Origin: a bacterium
GTDB taxonomy: Bacteria; SZUA-182; SZUA-191
Assembly: GCA_003230535.1 (NCBI GenBank)
Contig: QIEW01000028.1
Coordinates: forward strand, 1-7,977
Length of the DNA: 7,977 bases
Direction: 5' to 3'
Position numbers and translations under genes: made by a program. The notes beneath the pieces were generated by a model that did no database searches, was not told the origin of the DNA, and saw only the letters and a program-made list of their open reading frames with translations. Positions 1-6,701 of this stretch are shown here, piece by piece. Numbering within the stretch: position 1 is the stretch's first letter; the number at the start of each line of letters is the position of its first letter.

Positions 1-16
1 CACTTGTTCGAGCCAT
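1..16 (-). CDS. Transposase, N-terminal five codons only (partial)
   Basis: ATG at 16-14 on the minus strand begins M-A-R-T-S and runs off the window. It is identical to the start of the right-hand transposase. GGAGG lies 9 nt upstream, a better ribosome binding site than the TGAGG of the right copy. A promoter matching that of the right copy lies at 81-76 (TTCACT) and 58-53 (TATACT) with a 17-nt spacer. Confidence 0.6.
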
Positions 17-91
17 ATTTATGATCCTCCACTGTTTTATTGTGATAACAGTAGTATAGCATAAATATTAGCTTAAGTGAACCGTATTGGG
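1..91 (-). mobile_element. 5' end of an IS4-family-like insertion sequence (left copy)
   Basis: This is the reverse complement of 7846-7936 with 2 mismatches in 91 positions (at 22 and 30) and no gaps. It holds the outer terminal sequence (CCCAATACGGTTCAC read on the minus strand from 91), a promoter, a ribosome binding site (GGAGG) and the first codons of a transposase. Similarity stops sharply at 91/92, which marks the IS boundary. The rest of the element lies outside the window, so the other end and any target duplication cannot be seen. Confidence 0.75.
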
Positions 92-178
92 GCTAATAAG
101 GTTGATAACATCGCCCTGGAATTGTACCGAAACGCTCTGAACATATCCAGGGTCATGGAGTATAGGGGGGTTGGATAG
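92..178 (+). pseudogene. Possible 3' remnant of a gene cut by the left IS
   Basis: From the IS boundary a frame stays open for 28 codons to TAG at 176-178. It reads A-N-K-V-D-N-I-A-L-E-L-Y-R-N-A-L-N-I-S, then R-V-M-E-Y-R-G-V-G. The composition looks protein-like, and the frame has no start inside it, as expected for a C-terminal tail whose 5' part was displaced by the IS. I do not recognise the family. Its last bases overlap a dispersed repeat also found in non-coding DNA at 3654-3712, which weakens the coding case. Confidence 0.25.
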
Positions 179-188
179 AATTAAACAG
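130..188 (+). repeat. Dispersed intergenic repeat, copy 1 (GGAGTATAG family)
   Basis: This aligns without gaps to 3654-3712. The core GGAGTATAG is identical, the segment ATAGAA..(N)AACAGCCC is nearly so, and the 5' flank is about two-thirds identical. A third, shorter match (AGTATAGCG followed by CAAATA) is at 6612-6630. All copies lie between genes or at gene ends. Function is unknown. Confidence 0.45.
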
Positions 189-199
189 CCCTGCTTTGC

Positions 200-221
200 T
201 GTCAGGAGTTACCTCCTGACA
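200..221. repeat. Hairpin H1, 9-bp perfect stem, TTAC/GTAA loop
   Basis: Arms TGTCAGGAG (200-208) and CTCCTGACA (213-221) enclose TTAC. Read on the minus strand the loop is GTAA, a GNRA tetraloop. It is almost the inverted copy of H2 at 256-281; the one differing stem pair changes on both sides, so pairing is kept. Confidence 0.7.
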
Positions 222-255
222 CCTACCTGCTAATAAAGGTTATCATAGTATGATG

Positions 256-281
256 GCTGTCAGGTGGTAACACCTGACAGC
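256..281. repeat. Hairpin H2, 11-bp perfect stem, GTAA loop
   Basis: Arms GCTGTCAGGTG (256-266) and CACCTGACAGC (271-281) enclose GTAA. With H1 it forms an inverted pair: CTTTGCTG at 194-201 is matched by CAGCAAAG at 283-290. A 13-base near-palindrome (ATCATA-G-TATGAT, 242-254) lies just before H2. The arrangement resembles REP/BIME-type elements. No T-tract follows, so it is not a standard terminator. Confidence 0.75.
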
Positions 282-293
282 ACAGCAAAGGTC

Positions 294-309
294 CGCACCG
301 TAAGGTGCG
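294..309. repeat. Hairpin H3, 6-bp stem, GTAA loop, just after cysS
   Basis: Arms CGCACC (294-299) and GGTGCG (304-309) enclose GTAA. It starts 7 nt beyond the cysS stop codon on the minus strand, so it could protect the 3' end of that transcript or aid termination. The absence of a T-run argues against a simple intrinsic terminator. The loop is shared with H1 and H2. Confidence 0.55.
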
Positions 310-316
310 CTAAGTT

Positions 317-1853
317 CTAATGTTTAAGACGCCAGGCGGTTCCCGTTTGGGGATGATCCTCCAGTTGGATACCTAAAGCTGCTAATCGTTGTCGAATTTC
401 ATCCGCAACAGCCCATTTTTTCCCCGCCCGAGCCGTATCCCGAAAGAAAATAATGTCAGCTATGGGATCCTGAGGATCCAGCGGTTCTTTAAGATTAACC
501 CCAGTTACCTCTGAAGCCCAGGCACGTATCTCTCTTAATTTTTTTATGATATGGTCGGGGATCGCCATCGACCTTCTAATAGCGACCCTTTTTTTAAACT
601 CTTTCCCCAATGTTAAAATATCACCCAGTTTTACCAGTCGGTCTCTGGCATCTTTTAGAACATTACAGCCACATCCCGGTTTGACTTTTTGGAGAAAAAC
701 ATTTATTTCTCTGGCCAGATCAAACATAGCCCCCAATGCGGCGGCTGTGTTGAAGTCATCATCCATGTGCCCTACGAATTGCTGTTTAGACTGGTCGATC
801 TTTGACTTAAGCTCAGTTTCCAATTCAGTATTGCCGGGGGATTCTCCAGGCTGATTTAAAGTCCGTTCTATGTTATGTAAGGTATTATAGAAGCGCTCCA
901 GAGCGCGCTTGGCTTCCTCCAGTTTATCGTCTGAGAAATCTATGGGGGAACGATAATGAGTGGAGAGCAGGAACAGCCGCAGTACTTCCGGGTCATATTT
1001 TGCCAAAATCTCCCGGATAGTGAAAAAATTTCCCAGGGATTTGGACATCTTCTCACGGTTGACGGTCACAAAGCCGTTATGGAGCCAGTAGCGGGCGAAA
1101 GGTTTCCCCGAAGCCCCCTCTGATTGGGCGATTTCGTTCTCATGATGCGGGAAGATCAGATCTTTCCCGCCGCCGTGGATATCAAAGGTATCACCTAAAA
1201 AATGCGTCGACATAGCCGAGCATTCAATGTGCCAGCCCGGGCGGCCCCTACCCCAGGGACATTCCCAATAGGGTTCGCCGGGCTTGTGCGCCTTCCAGAG
1301 GGCAAAATCCAGCGGGTGGCGCTTCCTCTTATCCACCTCCACCCTGGCTCCGGCGATCATATCCTCCGTCTTGCGGCCGGAGAGCTTCCCGTAACCGGCG
1401 AATTTCCCCACCTCAAAGTAGACGCTCCCTTCCGCTACATAAGCATAACCCCTTTGAATAAGGCTTACTATCATGGCGATAATCTGCGGGATATGCTCGG
1501 TGGCTTTAGGCTCATGGTTGGCCGGACGAACCCCTAATGTTGCCATGTCCTGGCAGTAAGCTTCTGTAAACCGGCTGGAAAGCTCCCTGGTCGAGCAGCC
1601 TTCCGCTTGGGCCGCATTAATGATCTTATCGTCTATATCGGTGATGTTACGCACATAGGTCACCTGGTAGCCCCGATACTCAAAGTAGCGCCGGATAACG
1701 GATAACATCAAACGCCAGCGCCCCCCTGGCATGGCCAATATGAGAGTAGTCATATACCGTCACCCCACAGACATACATCCCCACTTTTCCCTCACGCAGA
1801 GGTATAAACTTCTCTTTCTTCCCGGTCAGCGTATTATAAACTCTCAGTCCCAT
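317..1853 (-). pseudogene. cysS: Cysteinyl-tRNA synthetase, frameshifted by a 7-bp tandem duplication
   Basis: This gene encodes the class I enzyme that charges tRNA-Cys in the cytosol. Start ATG at 1853 (AGGGA 9 nt upstream) opens a 57-codon frame ending at TGA 1682-1680. It carries the first zinc Cys (C29), the HIGH motif (residues 38-41) and A-L-A-F-D-V-I. The family sequence resumes in another frame at R-R-Y-F-E-Y-R-G-Y and runs to TAG at 319-317. Removing one copy of the duplicated heptamer at 1692-1705 joins the two frames exactly, giving 509 residues with zinc ligands C29, C209, H234 and E238 and KMSKS at 266-270. The longest uninterrupted frame, from ATG 1753, lacks HIGH and C29 and should be inactive. 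The gene lies 176 bp downstream of gltX on the same strand. Either the gene is dead and a second cysS exists, or this is a sequence error or a slippage variant. Confidence 0.93.
1692..1706. repeat. 7-bp tandem duplication (CGGATAA x2) disrupting cysS
   Basis: CGGATAA occurs at 1692-1698 and again at 1699-1705, with the period continuing to 1706. Read on the gene strand it duplicates TTATCCG inside the D-V-I-R-R-Y codons. Deleting one copy restores the conserved cysS frame, so this is the frameshifting event. Confidence 0.9.
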
Positions 1854-1930
1854 TGCAGTGGTTCCCTAGTAAAATAGTTGAACGCCTTACCTTATCGCCT
1901 TATCATTTATATTAATCTAAGTTCGATATA

Positions 1931-1970
1931 AAATTGGGCCCTAACCCATCTTTTTCAAAGAGTGGAACTT
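1931..1970. repeat. Possible decayed copy of a CCCCCTTTTTCAAAGGGGG-type intergenic repeat
   Basis: The gltX-cysS spacer contains CCCTAACCCATCTTTTTCAAAG followed by AGTGGAACTT. This resembles a degenerate form of short C-run/TTTTTCAAA/G-run repeats that I recall as common in several anaerobe genomes. The resemblance is from memory and approximate. No T-box sequence (GGGTGGNACC) is visible in the spacer. Confidence 0.25.
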
Positions 1971-2029
1971 GAACCGTAATCTTATAGGGGTAATTTTTCA
2001 GTAAGTTACTTAATTATCTTATGGCGAAC

Positions 2030-3451
2030 TCACGTTATATTAATCCGCTTGTCTAATCTAGCAATAATTTCTTCCCGGCCCAATATAGTAAATAGCTGGA
2101 CTAGCTCCGGCCCGTGGAGGCATCCGGTGAGGGCGGCCCGTAAGGGCTGATACAGCTTGCGTCCCCCTACCCCTAGCTCCTGTCTTAGCTCCTGGATAAG
2201 CTGCGGGAAGTTCTCCGGCGTGAGTTCCTGAAATCCGGCTAATTGCTTTATGGCAGCGGCTATTACCCTCCCGGCTTCCGGTTGCTGCAACACCGCCTTG
2301 GCTTCCGGGTCAGGCTCCGGCTGCTCCAGGTAAACCCTGACCTTATCCGCTACCTCCGCCAACGTTTTCAACTCAGCCTGTACCGATGATAGCAGTTGTG
2401 CCAACCTGGGCGGCTCTATTCGGATATACCCTGCCGCTTGCAGGTAAGGCAGACAAGCCGCCGTTAGTTCTCTGATAGTCAAGGCTTGGATATAACGACC
2501 GTTCAGCCAGGTAAGCTTTTTTTGGTCGAAGATACTGGGGCTCTTACTTAATTTATCCACCGAAAACTGCTCTGCCAAGCCGGACAGATAGAGTAAACCT
2601 TTATCGTTTTTAGGAGACCAACCCAAAGTAGCCAGATAGCCCGCCATAGCCTCCGGCAGATAACCGCTGTTGCGGAACCGGGAGACGGAGGTGTCGCCGT
2701 GGCGCTTGGATAGGGGTTGACCGTCCGGGCCCAAAATAAGCGGCAGATGGCCGAATTGGGGCGGCGACCAGCCTAATGCGCGGTAGAGGAGCAGTTGACG
2801 GGGAGTATTGGATAGGTGATCTTCCCCCCGCAGCACATGGGTAATACCCATCAGGGCATCGTCCACCACGACGGCAAAGTTATAGGCCGGGGTGCCGTCA
2901 GCTTTAAGCAGGACAAAATCTCCGATGCCGGCTGCCTCAAAACTCAGCTCCCCCCGAACAAGGTCCCGAAACCTGACTTGGGACTCCTGCGACTGTGCCG
3001 CAGCATTTGCCCTAAAGCGCAAGGCAGGCTCTCTCCCCTTGCGTCTAAACTCTGTTTTTGCTTCCTCTGTCAGATCACGGCAGCGTCCGCCATATCTCGG
3101 CGGTTGCCCGCGGGAGATTTGCTCCTTCCGTTCCCGCTCCAAATCCTCCGGGGTGCAAAAGCAGGGGTAAGCCAGTCTCTTGCCTATCAGCTCACCGGCA
3201 TATTTCCGGTAAACAGGGAGCCGCTCCGACTGCCGATAGGGCCCCTCATCCCAGTGGAGCCCCAACCACCGCAGATCTTCCAGGATGGTCTCTTCCGCCT
3301 GGGATGTGGAACGCCGGACGTCGGTATCCTCAATCCGCAGGACAAAGCAGCCCGAGGTATGCCGCGCCAGCAGCCAGTTAAACAAAGCCACCCGTACATT
3401 TCCCAAATGTAACTTCCCCGTGGGGCTGGGAGCAAAACGAACTTTTGTCAT
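2030..3451 (-). CDS. gltX: Glutamyl-tRNA synthetase (GluRS/GlxRS)
   Basis: Charges tRNA-Glu with glutamate in the cytosol; in bacteria lacking GlnRS the same enzyme also makes Glu-tRNA-Gln. The 473-residue length is normal. The N-terminus shows F-A-P-S-P-T-G with the HIGH-box variant H-L-G-N at 15-18, then R-I-E-D-T-D at 39-44. A zinc-like C-F-C lies at 97-99 with C124. The second ATP signature L-S-K-R-H-G is at 248-252, the usual GluRS form of KMSKS. The C-terminal helical anticodon-binding region follows intact to TGA at 2032-2030. The ATG at 3451 is chosen because M-T-K-V-R-F-A-P-S is the family N-terminus; its ribosome binding site is weak (AAGAGA). Nothing in the frame looks damaged. Whether it discriminates tRNA-Glu from tRNA-Gln cannot be read here. 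Confidence 0.97.
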   Translation of the reverse strand: MTKVRFAPSPTGKLHLGNVRVALFNWLLARHTSGCFVLRIEDTDVRRSTSQAEETILEDLRWLGLHWDEGPYRQSERLPVYRKYAGELIGKRLAYPCFCTPEDLERERKEQISRGQPPRYGGRCRDLTEEAKTEFRRKGREPALRFRANAAAQSQESQVRFRDLVRGELSFEAAGIGDFVLLKADGTPAYNFAVVVDDALMGITHVLRGEDHLSNTPRQLLLYRALGWSPPQFGHLPLILGPDGQPLSKRHGDTSVSRFRNSGYLPEAMAGYLATLGWSPKNDKGLLYLSGLAEQFSVDKLSKSPSIFDQKKLTWLNGRYIQALTIRELTAACLPYLQAAGYIRIEPPRLAQLLSSVQAELKTLAEVADKVRVYLEQPEPDPEAKAVLQQPEAGRVIAAAIKQLAGFQELTPENFPQLIQELRQELGVGGRKLYQPLRAALTGCLHGPELVQLFTILGREEIIARLDKRINIT

Positions 3452-3475
3452 AGGAGTCTCTTGCCTAGCTTAGAT

Positions 3476-3557
3476 TGTCATTCCCGTGAAAACGGGAATC
3501 CATAAATTGCTGATTTCACACAATCTGGATTCCCGATAAAAGCGCTCGGGAATGACA
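3476..3557. repeat. 82-bp palindromic intergenic element (GTCATTCCCG family)
   Basis: TGTCATTCCCG (3476-3486) and CGGGAATGACA (3547-3557) form an 11-bp terminal inverted repeat. Inside, CCCGT-GAAA-ACGGG (3483-3496) makes a small hairpin, CGGGAATCCA (3493-3502) pairs with TGGATTCCCG (3526-3535), and TCCCGA (3531-3536) pairs with TCGGGA (3546-3551), so several alternative folds exist. It resembles the widely dispersed GTCATTCCCGCGAAAGCGGG repeats of many bacterial genomes and may be a non-autonomous element. It begins 25 nt upstream of the gltX start and would lie in its 5' leader. Confidence 0.75.
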
Positions 3558-3602
3558 TTTTCAGACTTTTGCAAGTACCTCATAGTTCTTTATTAACCCT
3601 GA

Positions 3603-3634
3603 ATTATACCTTGCCGACCATAGAGAAATATCAA
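3603..3634 (-). promoter_or_regulatory. Candidate gltX promoter
   Basis: On the minus strand TATAAT (3608-3603) is a perfect -10 hexamer. The best -35 is TTGATA (3634-3629), but the 20-nt spacer is longer than usual. It lies about 150 bp upstream of gltX, so the transcript would include the palindromic element at 3476-3557. Confidence 0.3.
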
Positions 3635-3653
3635 ATGTCAAATGAATGACAAA

Positions 3654-3712
3654 ATAGTCTAAACAGACATAATGTTTTGGAGTATAGCGGTATCAAATAG
3701 AAATGAACAGCC
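3654..3712 (+). repeat. Dispersed intergenic repeat, copy 2 (GGAGTATAG family)
   Basis: Ungapped partner of 130-188, sharing GGAGTATAG at 3678-3686 and ending in AACAGCCC. It sits in the divergent gltX/rnfB spacer. The rest of the 406-base spacer (3452-3857) holds the palindromic element and the candidate promoters; I see no gene in it. Confidence 0.45.
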
Positions 3713-3818
3713 CCGGGCCGTGAAACTCTTCCCTTGACCTGTTTATATGCGACGGCATATTGTAGTTTGCCATTTTATCTGGTATAAAAATATAAATCAA
3801 GCCATTGTCAGTGAATCC

Positions 3819-3827
3819 TGGTATACT
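3819..3827 (+). promoter_or_regulatory. Candidate extended -10 promoter for rnfB
   Basis: TGG-TATACT (3819-3827) is an extended -10 element 31 bp before the rnfB start. No good -35 lies at 16-18 bp; TTGTCA at 3805 is only 11 bp away. A second TGG-TATAAA at 3780-3788 and a TTGACC/CATATT pair (3734/3756, 16-nt spacer) are weaker alternatives. Confidence 0.35.
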
Positions 3828-3857
3828 TTTCTGTAAGAAAATAAAAGAGGGAGATTT

Positions 3858-4703
3858 ATGTTAGAGGCAATATTAGTAGTAGGCGGTATAGGATTGGTCT
3901 CCAGCTTGGGGCTGGGAGTGGCCTCCCAGAAGTTTGCGGTGGAGACTGACCCGAAAATAGATGAGCTGGAAAGAGCGCTGCCTGGGGCAAACTGCGGGGC
4001 CTGCGGCTATGTGGGCTGTCGGGCTTTTGCGGAGGCGGTAATTTCGGAAGAAGCTCCGCCTTCAGGCTGTTTAGCCGGGGGAGAATCTGTAGCTACAGCT
4101 ATAGCGCATCTCCTGGGAATAGATGTTGAGCTTCGGGAGAAAGTGGTGGCCCAACTGGTTTGTCTGGGGGGAGAGGGAGTGGCTCAGGCCAAGTATAAGT
4201 ATTTGGGGATAGGCGATTGTCAGGCGGGCTATCTATTGGCTGGAGGGGATAAAAGCTGTCGGTTTGGCTGCCTGGGATTAGGCTCTTGTATCCGGGTGTG
4301 CCCGGTGGATGCGATAAGTAATGACCTTTCTTCGGGATTGGTACAAATTGATCGGGAGCTTTGCATAGGCTGTGGCAAGTGCTTGGCCGTATGTCCGAAG
4401 TCGGTGTTAGAGCTGGTGCCTGCATCTCAACAGGTTAAAGTGTTGTGTCATTCCCAGGATAAGGGCCCGATTGTCAGAAAGCTCTGCCGGGCGGGTTGTC
4501 TGGGCTGTGGACTGTGCAAGAAGGTTTGTCCTGAGAAGGCGATTACTTTAGAGAAGTTCTTAGCGGCGATTGATCCAAATATATGCAATGTCTGCGGAAC
4601 ATGCGTAAAAAAATGCCCCACTAAATGTATCGGCTATATTAGTGATGTCCCTCCGGAGCTTACCAGTCCGGAATGCCAATCTAATATCTCGGCCTCGCCG
4701 TAA
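3858..4703 (+). CDS. rnfB: RnfB-like polyferredoxin (Rnf complex subunit B family)
   Basis: The RnfB family passes electrons between ferredoxin and the membrane-bound Rnf complex, which couples ferredoxin:NAD+ redox to ion transport. The 281-residue protein begins with a hydrophobic membrane segment (about 3-22). The hallmark C-x2-C-x4-C-x16-C iron-sulfur domain follows (C46, C49, C54, C71, with G-A-N-C-G-A-C-G). Ferredoxin-type clusters come next: C134/C138/C144/C148, C169-x2-C172-x2-C175-x3-C179, C214-x2-C217-x2-C220-x3-C224 and C243-x2-C246-x2-C249-x3-C253. That predicts about five 4Fe-4S clusters. GAGGGAG lies 4 nt before the ATG. None of rnfA, C, D, G or E is in the window, and the neighbour after it is a cell-surface protein. 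It may serve a dispersed Rnf complex or act as an independent membrane-bound electron carrier. Family assignment is firm; the partner is not known. Confidence 0.9.
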   Translation: MLEAILVVGGIGLVSSLGLGVASQKFAVETDPKIDELERALPGANCGACGYVGCRAFAEAVISEEAPPSGCLAGGESVATAIAHLLGIDVELREKVVAQLVCLGGEGVAQAKYKYLGIGDCQAGYLLAGGDKSCRFGCLGLGSCIRVCPVDAISNDLSSGLVQIDRELCIGCGKCLAVCPKSVLELVPASQQVKVLCHSQDKGPIVRKLCRAGCLGCGLCKKVCPEKAITLEKFLAAIDPNICNVCGTCVKKCPTKCIGYISDVPPELTSPECQSNISASP

Positions 4704-4706
4704 AAT

Positions 4707-4723
4707 TAAACATAGCATGTTTA
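4707..4723 (+). terminator. Weak AT-rich hairpin after rnfB
   Basis: TAAACAT (4707-4713) pairs with ATGTTTA (4717-4723) around a 3-nt loop, 4 nt past the rnfB stop, with TTTTT at 4728-4732. The stem is AT-rich and the T-run is offset. A second fold, GGCGGG (4733-4738) with CCCGCC (4754-4759), extends by CGCA/TGCG across a 5-nt bulge. Either could reduce read-through into the next gene. Confidence 0.3.
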
Positions 4724-4819
4724 CGCATTTTTGGCGGGCGGGCTTGTCATATCCCCGCCTGCGTGAACACCAACGCTTATGAAGGTGAGACCTTTCCGGT
4801 GCAAGAGAACTCCAAAATC

Positions 4820-6586
4820 ATGAAAAAAATATTAAAATTTTTAGGCGATAATCTTATTATCCTGGCTGGTGCAGGGTTATTTATTGTCTTATTCTATACC
4901 AATGCGTGGGCTCAAAAGTACTTTGTAGATCAAGAGCATGGAGATAACTACAATAGTGGATTAAGCTGGGAAGAAGCCAAGCTTACTATCCTGTCGGCTA
5001 TGGAATTAACTGAACCCGGAGATGTAATAGCAGTAGCAGCGGGAATTTATCTGGGGCCCCATAATATTAACTCCGGGATCACCCTCGAAGGGGGTTATCC
5101 TGCCGGCGGCGGGGAGCGGGATTGGAAAATCAATTTAACAATCCTGGATGGGGCTCAAGCGGGGTCGGTAGTGCTCGCAGATAATAGTTTCGGAGCCGTG
5201 TTGGACGGCGTTACCATTACTAATGGCAACAACGCTTATGGAGGGGGGATAACCTGCTCCAACTCAGATTTAACGATAAAAAATTGCTATATTAAAGAAA
5301 ATACAGCTAAAGACGGCGCCGGCATTCACGCTCAGAATTTCCAGGGCGTAATAGAGGCAAACACCATAGTCAGTAACCTGGCTCAGGAGGATGGGGGAGG
5401 TATTTGGTTCAAAGATTCTACCGCCATTATCCGGCGTAATTTTATCTCCCGTAACCGGGCCAGATCGGGAGCAGGGGTTTACTGTAGCGGCAAGGCAAAG
5501 GGTTCCGGTAACATATCCGGAAACAAAATTATAGAGAACCAAGCTTTAAAAAATGGCGGCGGATTTTATTTTGATGGTTACAAAGGAAAGATAGAAAGTA
5601 ATATAATACAAGAAAACCGGACATTAAAAGGGGGCGGCGGCGGAATTTATGCATTAGATTATTCGGGGAGGTTGGCTAACAATCTTATTGCTTACAATTC
5701 TTCTACTATTGGGGGAGGTATTTACGCCGCTGATTTCCTGCCTGACAGCCTCATTATTAATAACACCGTTGTGGCCAACAGCAGCGCATCAGGAGTAGCT
5801 GACGGAGTGGCCGCCTACTACCTCAAAGGTAAAGTAAGAAACAACATCTTCTGTGATAACGGGAGAGAGGATCTGCTGACCTTTGGGAACCTGGATATAA
5901 CTCACTGTTTGGTAGGCGGATTAAAGAAACATAGGAATTTCTTTCTCAATCCACGGTTTGTAAATCCCAAAGCAGGTGATTTTCGACTATTAGCCTCCTC
6001 TCCCTGTATAGACAAGGGGGTGAAGAAGAATGTGCCCACCCATGATTTAACCGGAAAAGCCCGACATCAGGGAGACGGCATAGATATTGGCGCTTATGAA
6101 TTTGGGGGAGCCCTCCAGGATGCAGATAGAGATGGGTATATCTCCATAAAATATGGCGGGAAAGATTGCAATGATCGTAATCCCCGGATACATCCCGGAG
6201 CGCGGGAAATTTATAATGACGGAAAAGACCAAAATTGTGACGGTCAGGATTCAATCGGCATCGAAACCTTAGAAAAAGCTCTTATGGAAATGAATTGCGA
6301 TGTATTTGATGTCTGTACCCAAAAAGAGACTTTACATAAACTTCTGGGTCAGTTTCAAAACAGTTTAAATATCGCCCAGTCCAATTCCAATATCGCGCAG
6401 CGCAAGAGAGCCCTCGCCAGATTATTGGATAGATTTAAACGTAAATTTATTACCAGAATAAATGGTTGTGACCGAGTAGAAACCCCCGAGCCAAACGACT
6501 GGATTAGAGAATGTTCAGCCCAGGAAGAACTCCTCCCCCTCGCCCAAAACCTCGCCCACAGTATCCGGACCGAAATAAACAGGTAA
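4820..6586 (+). CDS. Secreted right-handed parallel beta-helix protein with MopE-like motif
   Basis: The 588-residue protein starts with a signal peptide: lysines, a hydrophobic core, and likely cleavage after A-W-A at residue 31. A Y-F-V-D ... G-L-S-W opening (from about 34) and a G-D-V-I-x-V-A-x-G-x-Y stretch lead into a right-handed beta-helix (about 100-380). Its repeated coils carry G-G-G-I/F-Y turns and N-x-I-x-x-N ladders. P-C-I-D-K-G (395-400) through D-I-G-A-Y-E (422-427) matches the segment that ends many such surface proteins (choice-of-anchor Q type). D-A-D-R-D-G-Y (434-440) through N-C-D-G (472-475), with D-C-N-D between, is the MopE-type putative metal-binding motif. The last ~110 residues are helical and unrecognised. 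ATG 4820 is chosen over GTG 4763 because only it starts a normal signal peptide. The gene lies 116 bp after rnfB. The likely site is the cell surface or periplasm; ligand or enzyme activity is unknown. Confidence 0.85.
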   Translation: MKKILKFLGDNLIILAGAGLFIVLFYTNAWAQKYFVDQEHGDNYNSGLSWEEAKLTILSAMELTEPGDVIAVAAGIYLGPHNINSGITLEGGYPAGGGERDWKINLTILDGAQAGSVVLADNSFGAVLDGVTITNGNNAYGGGITCSNSDLTIKNCYIKENTAKDGAGIHAQNFQGVIEANTIVSNLAQEDGGGIWFKDSTAIIRRNFISRNRARSGAGVYCSGKAKGSGNISGNKIIENQALKNGGGFYFDGYKGKIESNIIQENRTLKGGGGGIYALDYSGRLANNLIAYNSSTIGGGIYAADFLPDSLIINNTVVANSSASGVADGVAAYYLKGKVRNNIFCDNGREDLLTFGNLDITHCLVGGLKKHRNFFLNPRFVNPKAGDFRLLASSPCIDKGVKKNVPTHDLTGKARHQGDGIDIGAYEFGGALQDADRDGYISIKYGGKDCNDRNPRIHPGAREIYNDGKDQNCDGQDSIGIETLEKALMEMNCDVFDVCTQKETLHKLLGQFQNSLNIAQSNSNIAQRKRALARLLDRFKRKFITRINGCDRVETPEPNDWIRECSAQEELLPLAQNLAHSIRTEINR

Positions 6587-6611
6587 TAAAACGACCCGGG
6601 ACGTCTAATTA

Positions 6612-6666
6612 AGTATAGCGTTCCTCAAATAAGGTCACGTCATTGCGAGCGTAACGAAGTAATCTC
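6612..6666 (+). repeat. Composite of dispersed repeat fragments
   Basis: AGTATAGCG (6612-6620) with CAAATA downstream is a third partial copy of the GGAGTATAG repeat. Directly after it, 6638-6666 reads CGTCATTGCGAGCG then TAACGAAGTAATCTC. This resembles one arm of the widespread GTCATTGCGAGGAG...CGAAGCAATCTC intergenic repeat; the partner arm is not present. Resemblance to the wider family is from memory. Confidence 0.4.
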
Positions 6667-6701
6667 TATTTTGATACCAAGTTGCAATCAAACATGTAGA
6701 T

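Noticed and set aside
1715-1730. A second cysS frameshift at the run of six C at 1721-1726.
   Set aside because: Translation through [11 protein letters not shown] keeps the family sequence on both sides, so the run has the right length.
317-1753. An intact 478-residue cysS starting at ATG 1753.
   Set aside because: The first 18 residues are out-of-frame translation and the protein lacks the HIGH motif and first zinc cysteine, both found just upstream in another frame.
1854-2029. A T-box leader before cysS.
   Set aside because: No GGGTGGNACC antiterminator core, specifier stem or terminator with T-run can be seen in the 176-bp spacer.
2816-3412. A 198-codon open frame on the plus strand opposite gltX, and other frames opposite cysS, rnfB and the beta-helix gene.
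   Set aside because: All lie antisense to or out of phase with clearly conserved genes, have no recognisable domains, and are explained by codon bias of the real gene.
3805-3827. A TTGTCA/TATACT promoter for rnfB.
   Set aside because: The spacer is only 11 nt. The extended -10 reading (TGG-TATACT) is preferred.
4763-4819. GTG at 4763 as start of the beta-helix gene (19 residues longer).
   Set aside because: No ribosome binding site precedes it, it overlaps a hairpin arm, and it would bury the clear signal peptide that begins at ATG 4820.
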